From: DYFX01 sp964400625
GTDB taxonomy: Bacteria; Patescibacteriota; Patescibacteriia; SG8-24; DYFX01
Assembly (NCBI GenBank): GCA_964400625.1
Contig: CAYNUS010000002.1
Span: 1 to 64,000 of the forward strand
Length of the DNA: 64,000 nt
Reading direction: 5' to 3'
Position numbers and translations under genes: made by a program. Below are positions 26,292-34,382 of the stretch, piece by piece; the first letter of the stretch is position 1, and every line of letters begins with the position of its first letter. The notes beneath the pieces are model-generated. The model ran no database searches. It worked only from the letters and a program-made list of their open reading frames with translations, and was not told the origin of the DNA.

Positions 26292-27812
26292 TTATTCGTC
26301 TCCTTTTTTCTTCTTGCCCTTCTTGCCTTCCTCTTCGGATTCTTCCGGTTCCTCTTCCTTGAGGAGCGGTTCTTCGGCGAGGAGGGGCTCTTCGTCGGCG
26401 GGGGCCGGCGGGGGCGGGGCTTTCGGAGGGGCCGGCTGGGCGAGCTTGCGCTTCAGTTCGGCGGCGGTCTTCTTGAAGTCCAGGATCTCCTGGATGCCCG
26501 AGTCCATGTCGCGGATGAGGGCGGTGCCGTCGAGCACTTCCTTCTGGCCCAGGATGACGGTGTAGCGGACGCCCAGGCGGTTGGCGATCTCGAGCTGCTG
26601 CTTCAGGGCGTCGCGCGAGAAGCTCTCGGCCACGCGCACGCCGTCCTTGCGGAGGGCGTTGAAGAGCGCGAGCGTCTTCCTGCGCGCCGGCTCGCCGAGC
26701 TGGGCGACGAAGACTTCGGGCTGGTTGATGTCCTGCACGGGCACCTGCTTCTCCTTGAGGCGCAGGATGACGCGTTCGATGCCCCACGAGAAGCCGCAGG
26801 CCGCGGTCGGCTGTCCGCCGAGCGTCTCGATGAGCGCGTCATAGCGGCCGCCGGCCGCGAGGGCGACTTGGCCGTGCTTCTCCGCGTCGTCGGAACCGAC
26901 GACCTCGAAGACGGTGTGGCTGTAGTAGTCGAGGCCGCGGACAAGATGCGGCTGGAGCTGGTACGGGACCTCGAGCTCGTCGAGGTATTCCAGCACGCGG
27001 ATGAAGTGGTTCTTGGATTCCTCGTTCAGGAAATCGACGATCTGCGGCGCCTCGGCCTTCACGGCCACGCAGCCCTCTTCCTTGCAGTCGAGGACGCGCA
27101 TCGGGTTGCGCTGGAGGCGCTTCTTGCAGTTCTCGCAGATCTGCGAGCGCTTGGAGCGGTAGTAGGTGACGAGCTGTTCCTTGAACGCTTCGCGCGAGGT
27201 CGCGTCGCCGATGGAGTTGACCAGCACGATGGCGTCGAGCCCGACGTCCTTGAAGAGCGAGTGCGCGGCGAAGATGAGGTTGGCGTCGATGACCGGGTGG
27301 CGGTCGCCGAAGACGTCGAGGCCGGCCTGGGTGAACTGGCGGTAGCGTCCGGCCTGCGGGCGCTCATGGCGGAAGACCTGGCCCCACGTGAACCACTTGA
27401 TCGGCTGGGGATGGTTCCACATGCCGTGGTTGATGTAGGCGCGGGCGAGCGGGGCGGTGAGCTCGGGGCGGAGCGTCATCGACTCCCCTCCCTGGTCGAC
27501 GAAGCTGAACATCTCCTTCTCGACGATGTCCGTCTGCTTGCCGACGCCGCGCACGAAGAGCGCCGTCTCCTCGAGGATCGGCGTGTCGACGCGGTCGAAG
27601 CCGAAGGTCGCGGCGATGTGCTCCGCGGCGTTCCGGACGAGCGCCCAGTACTTCTGGTCGCCCGGCAGGATGTCCTTCATCCCGCGCAGAAGATTGGGCG
27701 CGGGGGCGGTGCGCTTCGGCTTGGGAAGCGCCTCTTCGGCGCCGGCGGCGGCCGGTTTCGCGGGCTTTTCCGCCGGTTTGGCGGCCGCGGGCTTTTTGGC
27801 GGGTTTCGGCAT
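26292..27812 (-). CDS. hisS: Histidyl-tRNA synthetase
   Basis: A 506-aa class II HisRS that charges tRNA-His. Motif 1 region (FVRGVGKQTDIVEKEMFSF), motif 2 (GQVFRHERPQAGRYRQFTQ), the HisA signature (GLDYYSHTVFEVV) and motif 3 (AACGFSWGIERVILRL) are intact, followed by the anticodon domain. Unusual additions: about 35 N-terminal residues of Lys/Ala/Pro repeats (PAKKPAAAKPAEKPAK) and a C-terminal tail that is acidic then lysine-rich (EEEPEESEEEGKKGKKKKGDE). Neither extension belongs to the usual HisRS (about 420-430 aa). It is transcribed after lepB. Confidence 0.95.
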   Translation of the reverse strand: MPKPAKKPAAAKPAEKPAKPAAAGAEEALPKPKRTAPAPNLLRGMKDILPGDQKYWALVRNAAEHIAATFGFDRVDTPILEETALFVRGVGKQTDIVEKEMFSFVDQGGESMTLRPELTAPLARAYINHGMWNHPQPIKWFTWGQVFRHERPQAGRYRQFTQAGLDVFGDRHPVIDANLIFAAHSLFKDVGLDAIVLVNSIGDATSREAFKEQLVTYYRSKRSQICENCKKRLQRNPMRVLDCKEEGCVAVKAEAPQIVDFLNEESKNHFIRVLEYLDELEVPYQLQPHLVRGLDYYSHTVFEVVGSDDAEKHGQVALAAGGRYDALIETLGGQPTAACGFSWGIERVILRLKEKQVPVQDINQPEVFVAQLGEPARRKTLALFNALRKDGVRVAESFSRDALKQQLEIANRLGVRYTVILGQKEVLDGTALIRDMDSGIQEILDFKKTAAELKRKLAQPAPPKAPPPPAPADEEPLLAEEPLLKEEEPEESEEEGKKGKKKKGDE

Positions 27813-27833
27813 GCGATCGATTGATGGCTTAGG

Positions 27834-28460
27834 CTAGGGGGCGCTGAACACGTCGATGCGGTCGAGCGGCCAACCGCGGATCCAGACGCGTCCGACGATG
27901 TTCTTCAAAGGCAGGGCTCCGAACGTCCGGGAGTCGAGGCTCGCGCCGCGATTGTCGCCCATGACGAAGTACTCGTCCTCTCCGAGCTCGACCGTGCGGT
28001 CGCCGTGCGTGACGGCGTCGGGCGACAGGTAGCCGCTCTCGTCGAGCGCGAAGCCTTCGGGATGTTCCGCGTTCACGATGACGACGGCGTTGCCGGAGAC
28101 GCGGACCGTCTCGCCCGGCATGCCGACGACGCGCTTGATGAAATACTGGCGCGGATCGAGCGGATACCGGAAGACGACGACCTCGCCGCGCGACGGCGCG
28201 CGGAAGCGGTAGCTCAGCTCGTCGATGATGAGATACTCATGGTCGTCGAAGGTCGGCTCCATCGAGGCGCCCTTGACGTAGAACGGCTGGATCAGGAAGT
28301 AGCGGATCGGCAGGATGATGGCGAGCGAGATCACGACGATCTCGATGAGCTCCAGCGCGAAACGGCCGATCGCCCCGAGCGTCGAAGGCTCGCTCTCGCC
28401 GCCGGGTCCTGCCGGTTTCGGGAGCGCTTCCTGCGTGTCGGGCTTGGGGGTCATTTCCAT
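27834..28460 (-). CDS. lepB: Signal peptidase I
   Basis: A 208-aa type I signal peptidase. One N-terminal transmembrane helix (about residues 29-52) precedes the serine motif GASMEPTF, the lysine general base in YFIKRVVGMPGE, and the late box GDNRGASLDSRTFG. The enzyme cleaves Sec signal peptides outside the membrane, for example those of the surface proteins nearby (AXA-like ends VHAQ). A second in-frame ATG two codons later is equally possible as the start. Confidence 0.95.
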   Translation of the reverse strand: MEMTPKPDTQEALPKPAGPGGESEPSTLGAIGRFALELIEIVVISLAIILPIRYFLIQPFYVKGASMEPTFDDHEYLIIDELSYRFRAPSRGEVVVFRYPLDPRQYFIKRVVGMPGETVRVSGNAVVIVNAEHPEGFALDESGYLSPDAVTHGDRTVELGEDEYFVMGDNRGASLDSRTFGALPLKNIVGRVWIRGWPLDRIDVFSAP

Positions 28461-28480
28461 GGAAAGTGGGAAAGTCGGGG

Positions 28481-28557
28481 TGGTGGACGTTGGTGGGATC
28501 GAACCACCGACCTCTGTCGTGTGAGGACAGCGCTCTAACCAGCTGAGCTAAACGTCC
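28481..28557 (-). tRNA. tRNA-Val (CAC)
   Basis: On the minus strand the cloverleaf is complete: acceptor GGACGTT/AACGTCC, D stem GCTC/GAGC, anticodon stem CTGTC/GACAG with loop CTCACAC (anticodon CAC), T arm GGTGG-TTCGATC-CCACC. CCA is encoded. Confidence 0.93.
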
Positions 28558-28671
28558 TGGATTCAGGCCGGCCGCGCCGGAATGCCGAAAGGCTGGACAA
28601 GGCCGCGTTCTTCTCTTATTATACACGCGTAGTGGCCACTCTAGCAGGCTTTTTACCCCGAAGCAAGCCCC

Positions 28672-28687
28672 GTCGTTCACGAACGAC
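28672..28687. promoter_or_regulatory. Inverted repeat in LCP leader
   Basis: GTCGTTC-AC-GAACGAC lies between a likely -10 box (TTATAC, 28619-28624) and the LCP start. The core is shared with 3194-3207. Confidence 0.45.
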
Positions 28688-28706
28688 AGGGCGAGTCCCA
28701 ACCGAC

Positions 28707-30167
28707 ATGAGGCCCCCGAAGATCAACTTGCTCGATCCCCGGACCGGCGTCGCCGCGACGCGACGGCGTTTTTCGTTTTGGAAAGGGGCTTTGATCGGCT
28801 TGGGCGCCCTCGTCCTGCTCGTGCCCGTGCTGTTCTCGGCCGCCTCGGCGCGCCTCCTCACGGCCGCCTCCGCCATCAATCCGGACAACGAGGGCGCCGA
28901 GAAGGTCGGCATCATCGAGCAGGTGCGGCGGCTGGTCGGCAATTCGGAGAAGCGCCTCCGCGGCGAGGAGCGCGACCGCATCAACATCCTCGTGCTCGGC
29001 GAAGGCGGCGAAGGCCACGACGGCCCGCACCTGACCGACACCATCCTCTTCGTGACCTTCAAGCCGTCCACCTCGCAAGTCGGCATCGTCTCGCTCCCCC
29101 GCGACCTGTGGATTCCCGTGCCCGAAGGCGGGCAGAACAAGATCAACGCCGTGAACGCGCTCGCGGAGAAGAAGCAGCCCCGCTCCGGCGGAGAAGCCGC
29201 GCGCGGCGCGATCGCCTCGCTCCTCGACCAGCCGATCGACTACTACGTGCGCGTCGACTTCTCGGCGTTCAAGACGCTCATCGACGACGTCGGCGGCGTG
29301 ACCGTGAACGTCGAGCGCACCTTCACCGACTTCGCCTACCCCACCGACGACGCGCTGTACAAGAAGGTCCATTTCGACAAGGGCTGGCAGGCCATGGACG
29401 GCGAAACGGCCCTGGAATACGTGCGTTCCCGCCACGGCAACAACGGCGAGGGCGGCGATTTCGCGCGCAGCCGCCGCCAGCAGAAGGTGATGCTCGCGCT
29501 GAAGGAGAAGCTCGTCTCGTTCGACACCTTGCTGAACCCGTCGCGCGTCGCGAGCGTGCTCGAGACGCTGCAGAGCCACGTCATCACCGACATGGAGCTC
29601 TGGGAGATCGTGAAGCTCGCCAAGGCCATGCGCGCCGTCGACACCACGAAGCTCACGCACCGCGTGCTCGACGACGGTCCGCAGGGCCCGCTCTACGCCT
29701 CGACCATCACCGTGTCGAACGGCGACGCGTACGTGCTGCTCCCCCGCAAGAGCGACTGGAGCGAGGTGCGCCGCATCGCCGCGCGCGTGCTCGAGTCGAA
29801 ACCGGAGGAAGGCGCCGTCGAGGAAGCGCGCCCCGCGCGCGTCGAGATCCAGAACGGCACGCGCCAGGCGGGCCTCGCCAAGAAGACGCAGGACCTCCTC
29901 GCCAAGGTCGGCTACGACGTCGTCCGCATCGGCAACGCGCAGGAGAAGGAACGCGAGCGCACCATCGTCTACGACCTCACCAACGGCGGACTCCCCGAAG
30001 AGCTCCAGACGCTCAAGAACCTCCTGGGCGCCGAGGTCGGCCTGACGCTCCCCGGCTACCTCTCCTCCGGCGTCACCCCCTCCAACATCGCCCTCTCCAA
30101 CGGACAGCAGCCGGCCACGACCGGCGCCGATTTCCTCGTCGTCCTCGGACAGAATGCCGCCAACTGA
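28707..30167 (+). CDS. LytR-CpsA-Psr (LCP) family protein
   Basis: A 486-aa LCP phosphotransferase that links teichoic-acid-like or capsular polymers to peptidoglycan. It has a short basic N-terminus (MRPPKINLLD), a transmembrane helix (about 27-50), the LCP domain with RDLWIPVPEGGQNKINAVNA and the arginine-rich ALEYVRSRHG motif, and a LytR_C domain after about residue 370 (VEIQNGTRQAGLAKKT). I reject the GTG at 28632: the 25 codons before this ATG contain many A/T-ending rare codons (cta, gca, tta, aca, cga), unlike the rest of the gene, and an inverted repeat. The promoter -10 is near 28619. Confidence 0.88.
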   Translation: MRPPKINLLDPRTGVAATRRRFSFWKGALIGLGALVLLVPVLFSAASARLLTAASAINPDNEGAEKVGIIEQVRRLVGNSEKRLRGEERDRINILVLGEGGEGHDGPHLTDTILFVTFKPSTSQVGIVSLPRDLWIPVPEGGQNKINAVNALAEKKQPRSGGEAARGAIASLLDQPIDYYVRVDFSAFKTLIDDVGGVTVNVERTFTDFAYPTDDALYKKVHFDKGWQAMDGETALEYVRSRHGNNGEGGDFARSRRQQKVMLALKEKLVSFDTLLNPSRVASVLETLQSHVITDMELWEIVKLAKAMRAVDTTKLTHRVLDDGPQGPLYASTITVSNGDAYVLLPRKSDWSEVRRIAARVLESKPEEGAVEEARPARVEIQNGTRQAGLAKKTQDLLAKVGYDVVRIGNAQEKERERTIVYDLTNGGLPEELQTLKNLLGAEVGLTLPGYLSSGVTPSNIALSNGQQPATTGADFLVVLGQNAAN

Positions 30168-30204
30168 CGAGCGGGTCATCAAACGTCCTAACCTTGCCCG
30201 CGAA

Positions 30205-30230
30205 GTCATCCCGGCGAAAGCCGGGATCCA
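30205..30230 (+). repeat. dRS3-like palindromic repeat (GNRA hairpin)
   Basis: ATCCCGGC-GAAA-GCCGGGAT within the 26-bp unit GTC...CCA. It ends 5 bases before the der ATG. A second copy with compensatory changes is at 54578-54603. Confidence 0.65.
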
Positions 30231-30235
30231 CCCAT

Positions 30236-31609
30236 ATGCCCAAGAACATCGTCCTCCATACCTCGCCGTCCGTCGCGCTCGTCGGCCGCAAGAACGTCGG
30301 CAAGTCATCGCTGTTCAACCGCCTCATCGAATCGAAGCAGGCGCTGGTTTCGGACGTCCCGGGCACGACGCGCGACGTCGGCGTCGGCACGTCGCTCTGG
30401 CGCGGGCAGCTCGTCACGCTGCTCGACACCGGCGGCCTCGACATCATCAAGAAGGACGAGATCGAGGTGAACGTCCGCAAGCAGGCGCTCCGCGCGGCCA
30501 AGAAGGCGCACGTGATCGTCTTCGTCGGCGACGCGCAGACCGGGCCGCTCTCCACCGACGTCGTGCTCGCCAAGGAGCTGCGCAAGGCCGGCAAGCCGGT
30601 CGTGCTCGTGGTCAACAAGGCCGACAGCGCTTCGATGCGCCGCGAGGTCGGCGACGAGTGGAAGAAGCTCGGCTTCGGCTCCCCCATCGCGGTCTCGGCC
30701 GCCACCGGCGGCGGCACGGGCGACATGCTCGACCGCGTCTTCGAGGTGCTGAAGGACCAGGAGCTCCCGCTCGACGACATCGAGCCGATGGCCACGATCG
30801 CCATGCTCGGCCGCCCGAACGTCGGCAAGTCCTCGCTGCTCAACGCCCTGATCGGCGAGGAGCGCGTCATCGTCTCGGAGATCCCCCACACCACCCGCGA
30901 ACCCCAGGACACGCTGCTGTTCTACGACGAGAAGCCGATCCTCGTGGTCGACACCGCCGGCATCCGCAAGCGCGCCAACATCGGCGAAGGCCTCGAATCG
31001 GCCTCGGTCGACAAGAGCCTGGTCGCGCTCAAGCGCGCGGACGTCGTCTTCCTGGTGCTCGACGTCACGGCCGGCATCGGCGCGCAGGACCAGCACCTCG
31101 CGGGCCTCGCCATCGAATCCGGCAAGGGCATCGTGCTCGTCGTGAACAAGTGGGACACGCTCACCGCCAAGACCACGAAGACCGGCGACGAGATGCGCGC
31201 CGACATCCTCGACGAGCTCCCCTTCCTGACCTGGGCCCCGTTCGCCTTCGTCTCCGCCAAGGTCGGCACGCGCGTCCACACGCTCCTCGACATCGCGCTG
31301 CGCGTGAAGGCCGCGCGCGAGCGCGTCATCACCGAGGACGAGCTCGACGAGTTCACCGAGAAGGTCGTGAAGCCGTATCTCGCCTCGCGCAAGTCGCACA
31401 ACAAGACGCTGATGGGCCTCCCCCGCAAGCACGCCTACGCCTTCGGCATCCGCCAGACGCACCAATCGCCGCCGAAGTTCATGATGATCGTGAAGGACAA
31501 GAACTTCACCGACCCGAGCCTGACGCGCTTCGTCGAGAACCGGCTGCGCGAATACTTCGACCTGGTCGGGACCCCGGTGACCGTGAGCTACCGCGAGATC
31601 GAGAAGTGA
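30236..31609 (+). CDS. der: Ribosome-biogenesis GTPase Der (EngA)
   Basis: A 457-aa double-GTPase needed for 50S assembly. The first G domain has GRKNVGKSSLFN, PGTTRD, DTGG and NKAD; the second has GRPNVGKSSLLN, HTTREP, DTAG and NKWD. Both sets of loops are present, and the C-terminal KH-like domain follows (about 350-457). The first P-loop carries Lys-Asn where Pro-Asn is usual. The ATG directly follows a palindromic repeat. The gene ends at a terminator shared with the pth promoter. Confidence 0.96.
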   Translation: MPKNIVLHTSPSVALVGRKNVGKSSLFNRLIESKQALVSDVPGTTRDVGVGTSLWRGQLVTLLDTGGLDIIKKDEIEVNVRKQALRAAKKAHVIVFVGDAQTGPLSTDVVLAKELRKAGKPVVLVVNKADSASMRREVGDEWKKLGFGSPIAVSAATGGGTGDMLDRVFEVLKDQELPLDDIEPMATIAMLGRPNVGKSSLLNALIGEERVIVSEIPHTTREPQDTLLFYDEKPILVVDTAGIRKRANIGEGLESASVDKSLVALKRADVVFLVLDVTAGIGAQDQHLAGLAIESGKGIVLVVNKWDTLTAKTTKTGDEMRADILDELPFLTWAPFAFVSAKVGTRVHTLLDIALRVKAARERVITEDELDEFTEKVVKPYLASRKSHNKTLMGLPRKHAYAFGIRQTHQSPPKFMMIVKDKNFTDPSLTRFVENRLREYFDLVGTPVTVSYREIEK

Positions 31610-31615
31610 AAAGAA

Positions 31616-31640
31616 GGACGCCCTTGCCGGGCGTCTTTTT
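31616..31640 (+). terminator. Terminator after der
   Basis: Arms GACGCCC and GGGCGTC with TTTTT, immediately before the -10 box of pth. Confidence 0.85.
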
Positions 31641-31642
31641 GG

Positions 31643-31648
31643 TATACT
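31643..31648 (+). promoter_or_regulatory. Extended -10 box of pth
   Basis: TGGTATACT lies 8 bases before the pth ATG, with no Shine-Dalgarno sequence. A leaderless transcript is expected. Confidence 0.55.
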
Positions 31649-31656
31649 GCGGACGT

Positions 31657-32217
31657 ATGATCCTCATCGCGGGCCTCGGCAACCCCGGTTCGAAATACGA
31701 GAAGACGCGGCACAACCTCGGTTTCCGCGTGGCCGATCTTCTGGCCGAGCGCTGGAACCTCGGGCACTACGACGCGCGCTTCGACGGCGAGATCGGCAAG
31801 GGCCGCCCGCACGGCAAGCAGGTCCTCCTGCTCAAGCCCATGACCTTCATGAACCTCTCGGGCACCTCGGTCGCGGCCTGCGCGCGCTTCCATAAGATCG
31901 CGCCGGCGGACGTCTGGGCGATCCACGACGACCTCGACCTGCCGCTCGGCCACCTGCGCATCCGCGTCAGCGGCGGCTCCGGCGGGCACAACGGCGTGAA
32001 GTCGATCATCGAGCGGCTCGGGGTCCCGGACTTCGCGCGCTTCCGGATCGGCGTCGGACGCCCCTCGACGCCCGTGCCGATCGAGGACTACGTCGTCCAG
32101 CCGTTCGGCGCGGACGAGCGCGAGACGGCGCAGGCGATGGTCGAGCGCGCGGCCGACGCGGTCGAGACGGCGCTCAAGGACGGCCTGGCGCGCGCCATGA
32201 ACCTCTTCAACGCCTGA
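31657..32217 (+). CDS. pth: Peptidyl-tRNA hydrolase
   Basis: A 186-aa Pth, which recycles peptidyl-tRNA. It shows GLGNPGSKYEKTRHNLGF with the catalytic His20 region, LLKPMTFMNLSG, the HDDLDLPLG strand and GSGGHNGVKSI, all typical of bacterial Pth. The length is normal. The gene lies just after a terminator and before a strong one at 32228, so it is monocistronic. Confidence 0.96.
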   Translation: MILIAGLGNPGSKYEKTRHNLGFRVADLLAERWNLGHYDARFDGEIGKGRPHGKQVLLLKPMTFMNLSGTSVAACARFHKIAPADVWAIHDDLDLPLGHLRIRVSGGSGGHNGVKSIIERLGVPDFARFRIGVGRPSTPVPIEDYVVQPFGADERETAQAMVERAADAVETALKDGLARAMNLFNA

Positions 32218-32227
32218 AAAAAGAAAT

Positions 32228-32261
32228 CGCCCTCCCGGAGATCGGGAGGGCGTCTTTTTTT
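32228..32261. terminator. Bidirectional terminator
   Basis: Arms CGCCCTCCCG and CGGGAGGGCG with an A-rich left flank and T7 right flank, between convergent pth and the 360-aa gene. Confidence 0.88.
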
Positions 32262-32273
32262 CCTTTCTGAGGT

Positions 32274-33356
32274 CTAGCGACGCTTCTGCTCGGACTTCCG
32301 GCGGAGGGCGTCCCCGAACGTCGCGCCGAAGCGCTGGGGCGGAGCCGTCCGCGCTTCCTCGCGGATCGCGAGGCGGGAGGCGACGATCTCGGCCACCTGC
32401 GCCTTCGAAGGCGCCGCGGTCCCGGATCGCGGATCCCAGATGACGCTGTTGCGGTCGAGGTTGACGTCGAACGCCGTCTCCGGGAAGCGCTCCTTGAGCG
32501 CCTTGGCGGCGGGCGCGATGTCGATGTCGTACTGCGTCGAGCACAGCACCGCGATGCGGCCCGTCTCCGGGTGGGAGACGACCGCGACCGCGACCGGGAA
32601 GGACGGACCCATCGCCTTGATGACGCCCCAGAGGTGCTTCATCAGGTTCGGGTTCGCCGTCGAGATCGCGAGGCCCTGCGGCGGCGGGTTCCCCGACGCC
32701 TTGGCCAGCGCGAAGGTCTCGCCGTCCTTCGAGCGGCCCTCGCGGATGGCGCGGGCCATGTCGCGCGCCTTCTCGTAGACCGAGCGTTCGGCCGACGCGA
32801 TGTCGTCCGTGAGCTTGTCCCAGACGGGACCCTCCATCGCCATCAGGGCGGCGACGGGGTTCGGGTTCCGCAGCGCCGCGGCGACGGCCTTCACGAGCCG
32901 TTCGACGATCTCGGAGGACCGGTTCGGCAGGACCGTGAGGCTCTTGGCGAGCGACGGGATGGAATCCCGCCGGTAGAGCCCGCCGCCCTTCACCCCCGGC
33001 ACCTTGCCGTGGTTCTCCGCCAGCGACTGGCAGAGCGACGCGAGCCCGGCGATCGGGCTCTCGGCGAGGACGAAGCGGGTCGGACCGGCGTCCTCCCCGA
33101 GACCGACGCGGATGACGGGGGTGCCGAGACCGACGCGGAGCGCGTACAGCTCGGTCATCGACCGGCCGTCGCGCTTCCAGTACTCGCGGTCCTGGGCCTC
33201 GCCCTCGATGTCGACGTCGTGCTCGCCGTCGCGCACGACGACGATGCCGTCGTGCTCCAGCTTGCGGACGTGGACGATCTCCAGCGTGAGGCGGACGATC
33301 TTGTCGAAGTTCACGGACTCGGTATCGCGGACAAGGACCTTGATGACGTTCCCCAT
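32274..33356 (-). CDS. Hypothetical protein, 360 aa
   Basis: A 360-aa protein that I do not recognise. It is soluble. The first third is strand-rich (VIKVLVRDTESVNFDKIVRL, then IVVVRDGEHDVDIEG). A middle helical part includes NRSSEIVERLVKAVAAALRNPN, and a later hydrophobic strand is FPVAVAVVSHPETGRIAVLC. The basic C-terminal tail is RRKSEQKRR. No catalytic signature is visible. It has a clean promoter (TTGACA/17/TTAAAT, 33415-33443) and a GGAGG site before ATG, so it is a well-expressed single gene. It could be a lineage-specific protein. Confidence 0.6.
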   Translation of the reverse strand: MGNVIKVLVRDTESVNFDKIVRLTLEIVHVRKLEHDGIVVVRDGEHDVDIEGEAQDREYWKRDGRSMTELYALRVGLGTPVIRVGLGEDAGPTRFVLAESPIAGLASLCQSLAENHGKVPGVKGGGLYRRDSIPSLAKSLTVLPNRSSEIVERLVKAVAAALRNPNPVAALMAMEGPVWDKLTDDIASAERSVYEKARDMARAIREGRSKDGETFALAKASGNPPPQGLAISTANPNLMKHLWGVIKAMGPSFPVAVAVVSHPETGRIAVLCSTQYDIDIAPAAKALKERFPETAFDVNLDRNSVIWDPRSGTAAPSKAQVAEIVASRLAIREEARTAPPQRFGATFGDALRRKSEQKRR

Positions 33357-33414
33357 TGAAAACCTCCATGAAAGGGTGGGGCGTACCGAGGCGGGATTGC
33401 CTCAGTGACCAGAC

Positions 33415-33443
33415 ATTTAAGCATAAATTAGCCATTTTGTCAA
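33415..33443 (-). promoter_or_regulatory. Sigma70-type promoter of the 360-aa gene
   Basis: On the minus strand a perfect TTGACA, a 17-base spacer and TTAAAT, about 58 bases before the ATG. Confidence 0.6.
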
Positions 33444-33485
33444 GCCTCTTGCGTGCCGTGAGCCTATTTTGTTAGGCCCAGCGAT

Positions 33486-34346
33486 ATGCACCCCCGCCGC
33501 CTGACCCCCGCTCATCCCGACTGGCCCCAGGCCCTCGCCCAGGCCTCTCCTCCGCCCGTACGGCTGTTCATCCGCGGCACTCTGCCGGACCGCCCCGGGG
33601 TCGCGGTCGTGGGCACGCGGAAGATGTCGCCGTACGGGCGCGCCTGCGTCGAGATGCTCGTGCCGGAGATCGTCCGGCTCGGGCGGCCCGTGGTGAGCGG
33701 GCTCGCGCTCGGCATCGACGGCGTCGCGCACGACGCGGCGCTCCGCGCCGGCGGGACCACGATCGCCGTCATCGGCAGCGGGGTCGACGACCCCTCCATC
33801 TATCCGCGCGCGCACTTCGGATTGGCCATGCGCATCATCGCGGGCGGCGGCGCCGTCCTGAGCGAATACGCCGTCGGCGCGCCGGGACTCCCCCACCATT
33901 TCCCCGAACGCAACCGCATCGTGGCGGCGCTTTCCTCCGCCGTGCTGGTCATCGAAGCGCCGAAGAAGTCCGGCGCGATGATCACGGCGCGTCTGGCGCT
34001 CGAGACGGGGCGCGACGTCTGGGCCGTGCCGGGAGCCATCACGCATCCGAATTCCGAAGGGCCGAACGCGCTCATCCGCGACGGCGCGACGCCGATCGCG
34101 TGCCTCGAGGACGTCGCGCACGCGCTCGGGCTGGTGCCTCGGCAGGAGCGCCTGCCGATGCCCGATTCCCTGCCGCCGGACGCGCGCGCCGCGATCGCCG
34201 CGATCGCCGCCGGACACGAGACCGCGGACGCCCTAGCGAAGGCTCTCGGGCGCCCCGTCACGTCCGTTTCGGGGCTCCTGACGTCGCTCGAGATTTCCGG
34301 CGCGATCCGCACGGTTGGCGGGGGCCGGTATACCTTATATACTTGA
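33486..34346 (+). CDS. dprA: DNA-processing protein DprA
   Basis: A 286-aa DprA/Smf, which loads RecA on incoming single-stranded DNA during natural transformation. The Rossmann-like core has AVVGTRKMSPYG, SGLALGIDGVAH, AVIGSGVD, FPERNRIVAAL, KKSGAMITARLALE and VWAVPGAI in the usual order, and a C-terminal winged-helix-like domain (about 230-286) follows. The SAM-like N-terminal domain of larger DprAs is reduced. The start is near a weak -10 (TTAGGC). CPR bacteria often keep competence genes. topA follows. Confidence 0.94.
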   Translation: MHPRRLTPAHPDWPQALAQASPPPVRLFIRGTLPDRPGVAVVGTRKMSPYGRACVEMLVPEIVRLGRPVVSGLALGIDGVAHDAALRAGGTTIAVIGSGVDDPSIYPRAHFGLAMRIIAGGGAVLSEYAVGAPGLPHHFPERNRIVAALSSAVLVIEAPKKSGAMITARLALETGRDVWAVPGAITHPNSEGPNALIRDGATPIACLEDVAHALGLVPRQERLPMPDSLPPDARAAIAAIAAGHETADALAKALGRPVTSVSGLLTSLEISGAIRTVGGGRYTLYT

Positions 34347-34371
34347 CGACACGAGCGGCTTGCTGTTACCT
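34343..34371 (+). promoter_or_regulatory. Promoter of topA
   Basis: TTGACG, a 17-base spacer and TTACCT; the topA ATG lies 11 bases after the -10 box, so the leader is only a few bases long. Confidence 0.6.
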
Positions 34372-34382
34372 TCCGCCCCGAT

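Noticed and set aside
28632..28706. Upstream GTG start for the LCP protein
   Set aside because: The 25 codons are rich in A/T-ending codons, unlike the gene body, and contain an inverted repeat; the ATG at 28707 is preferred.
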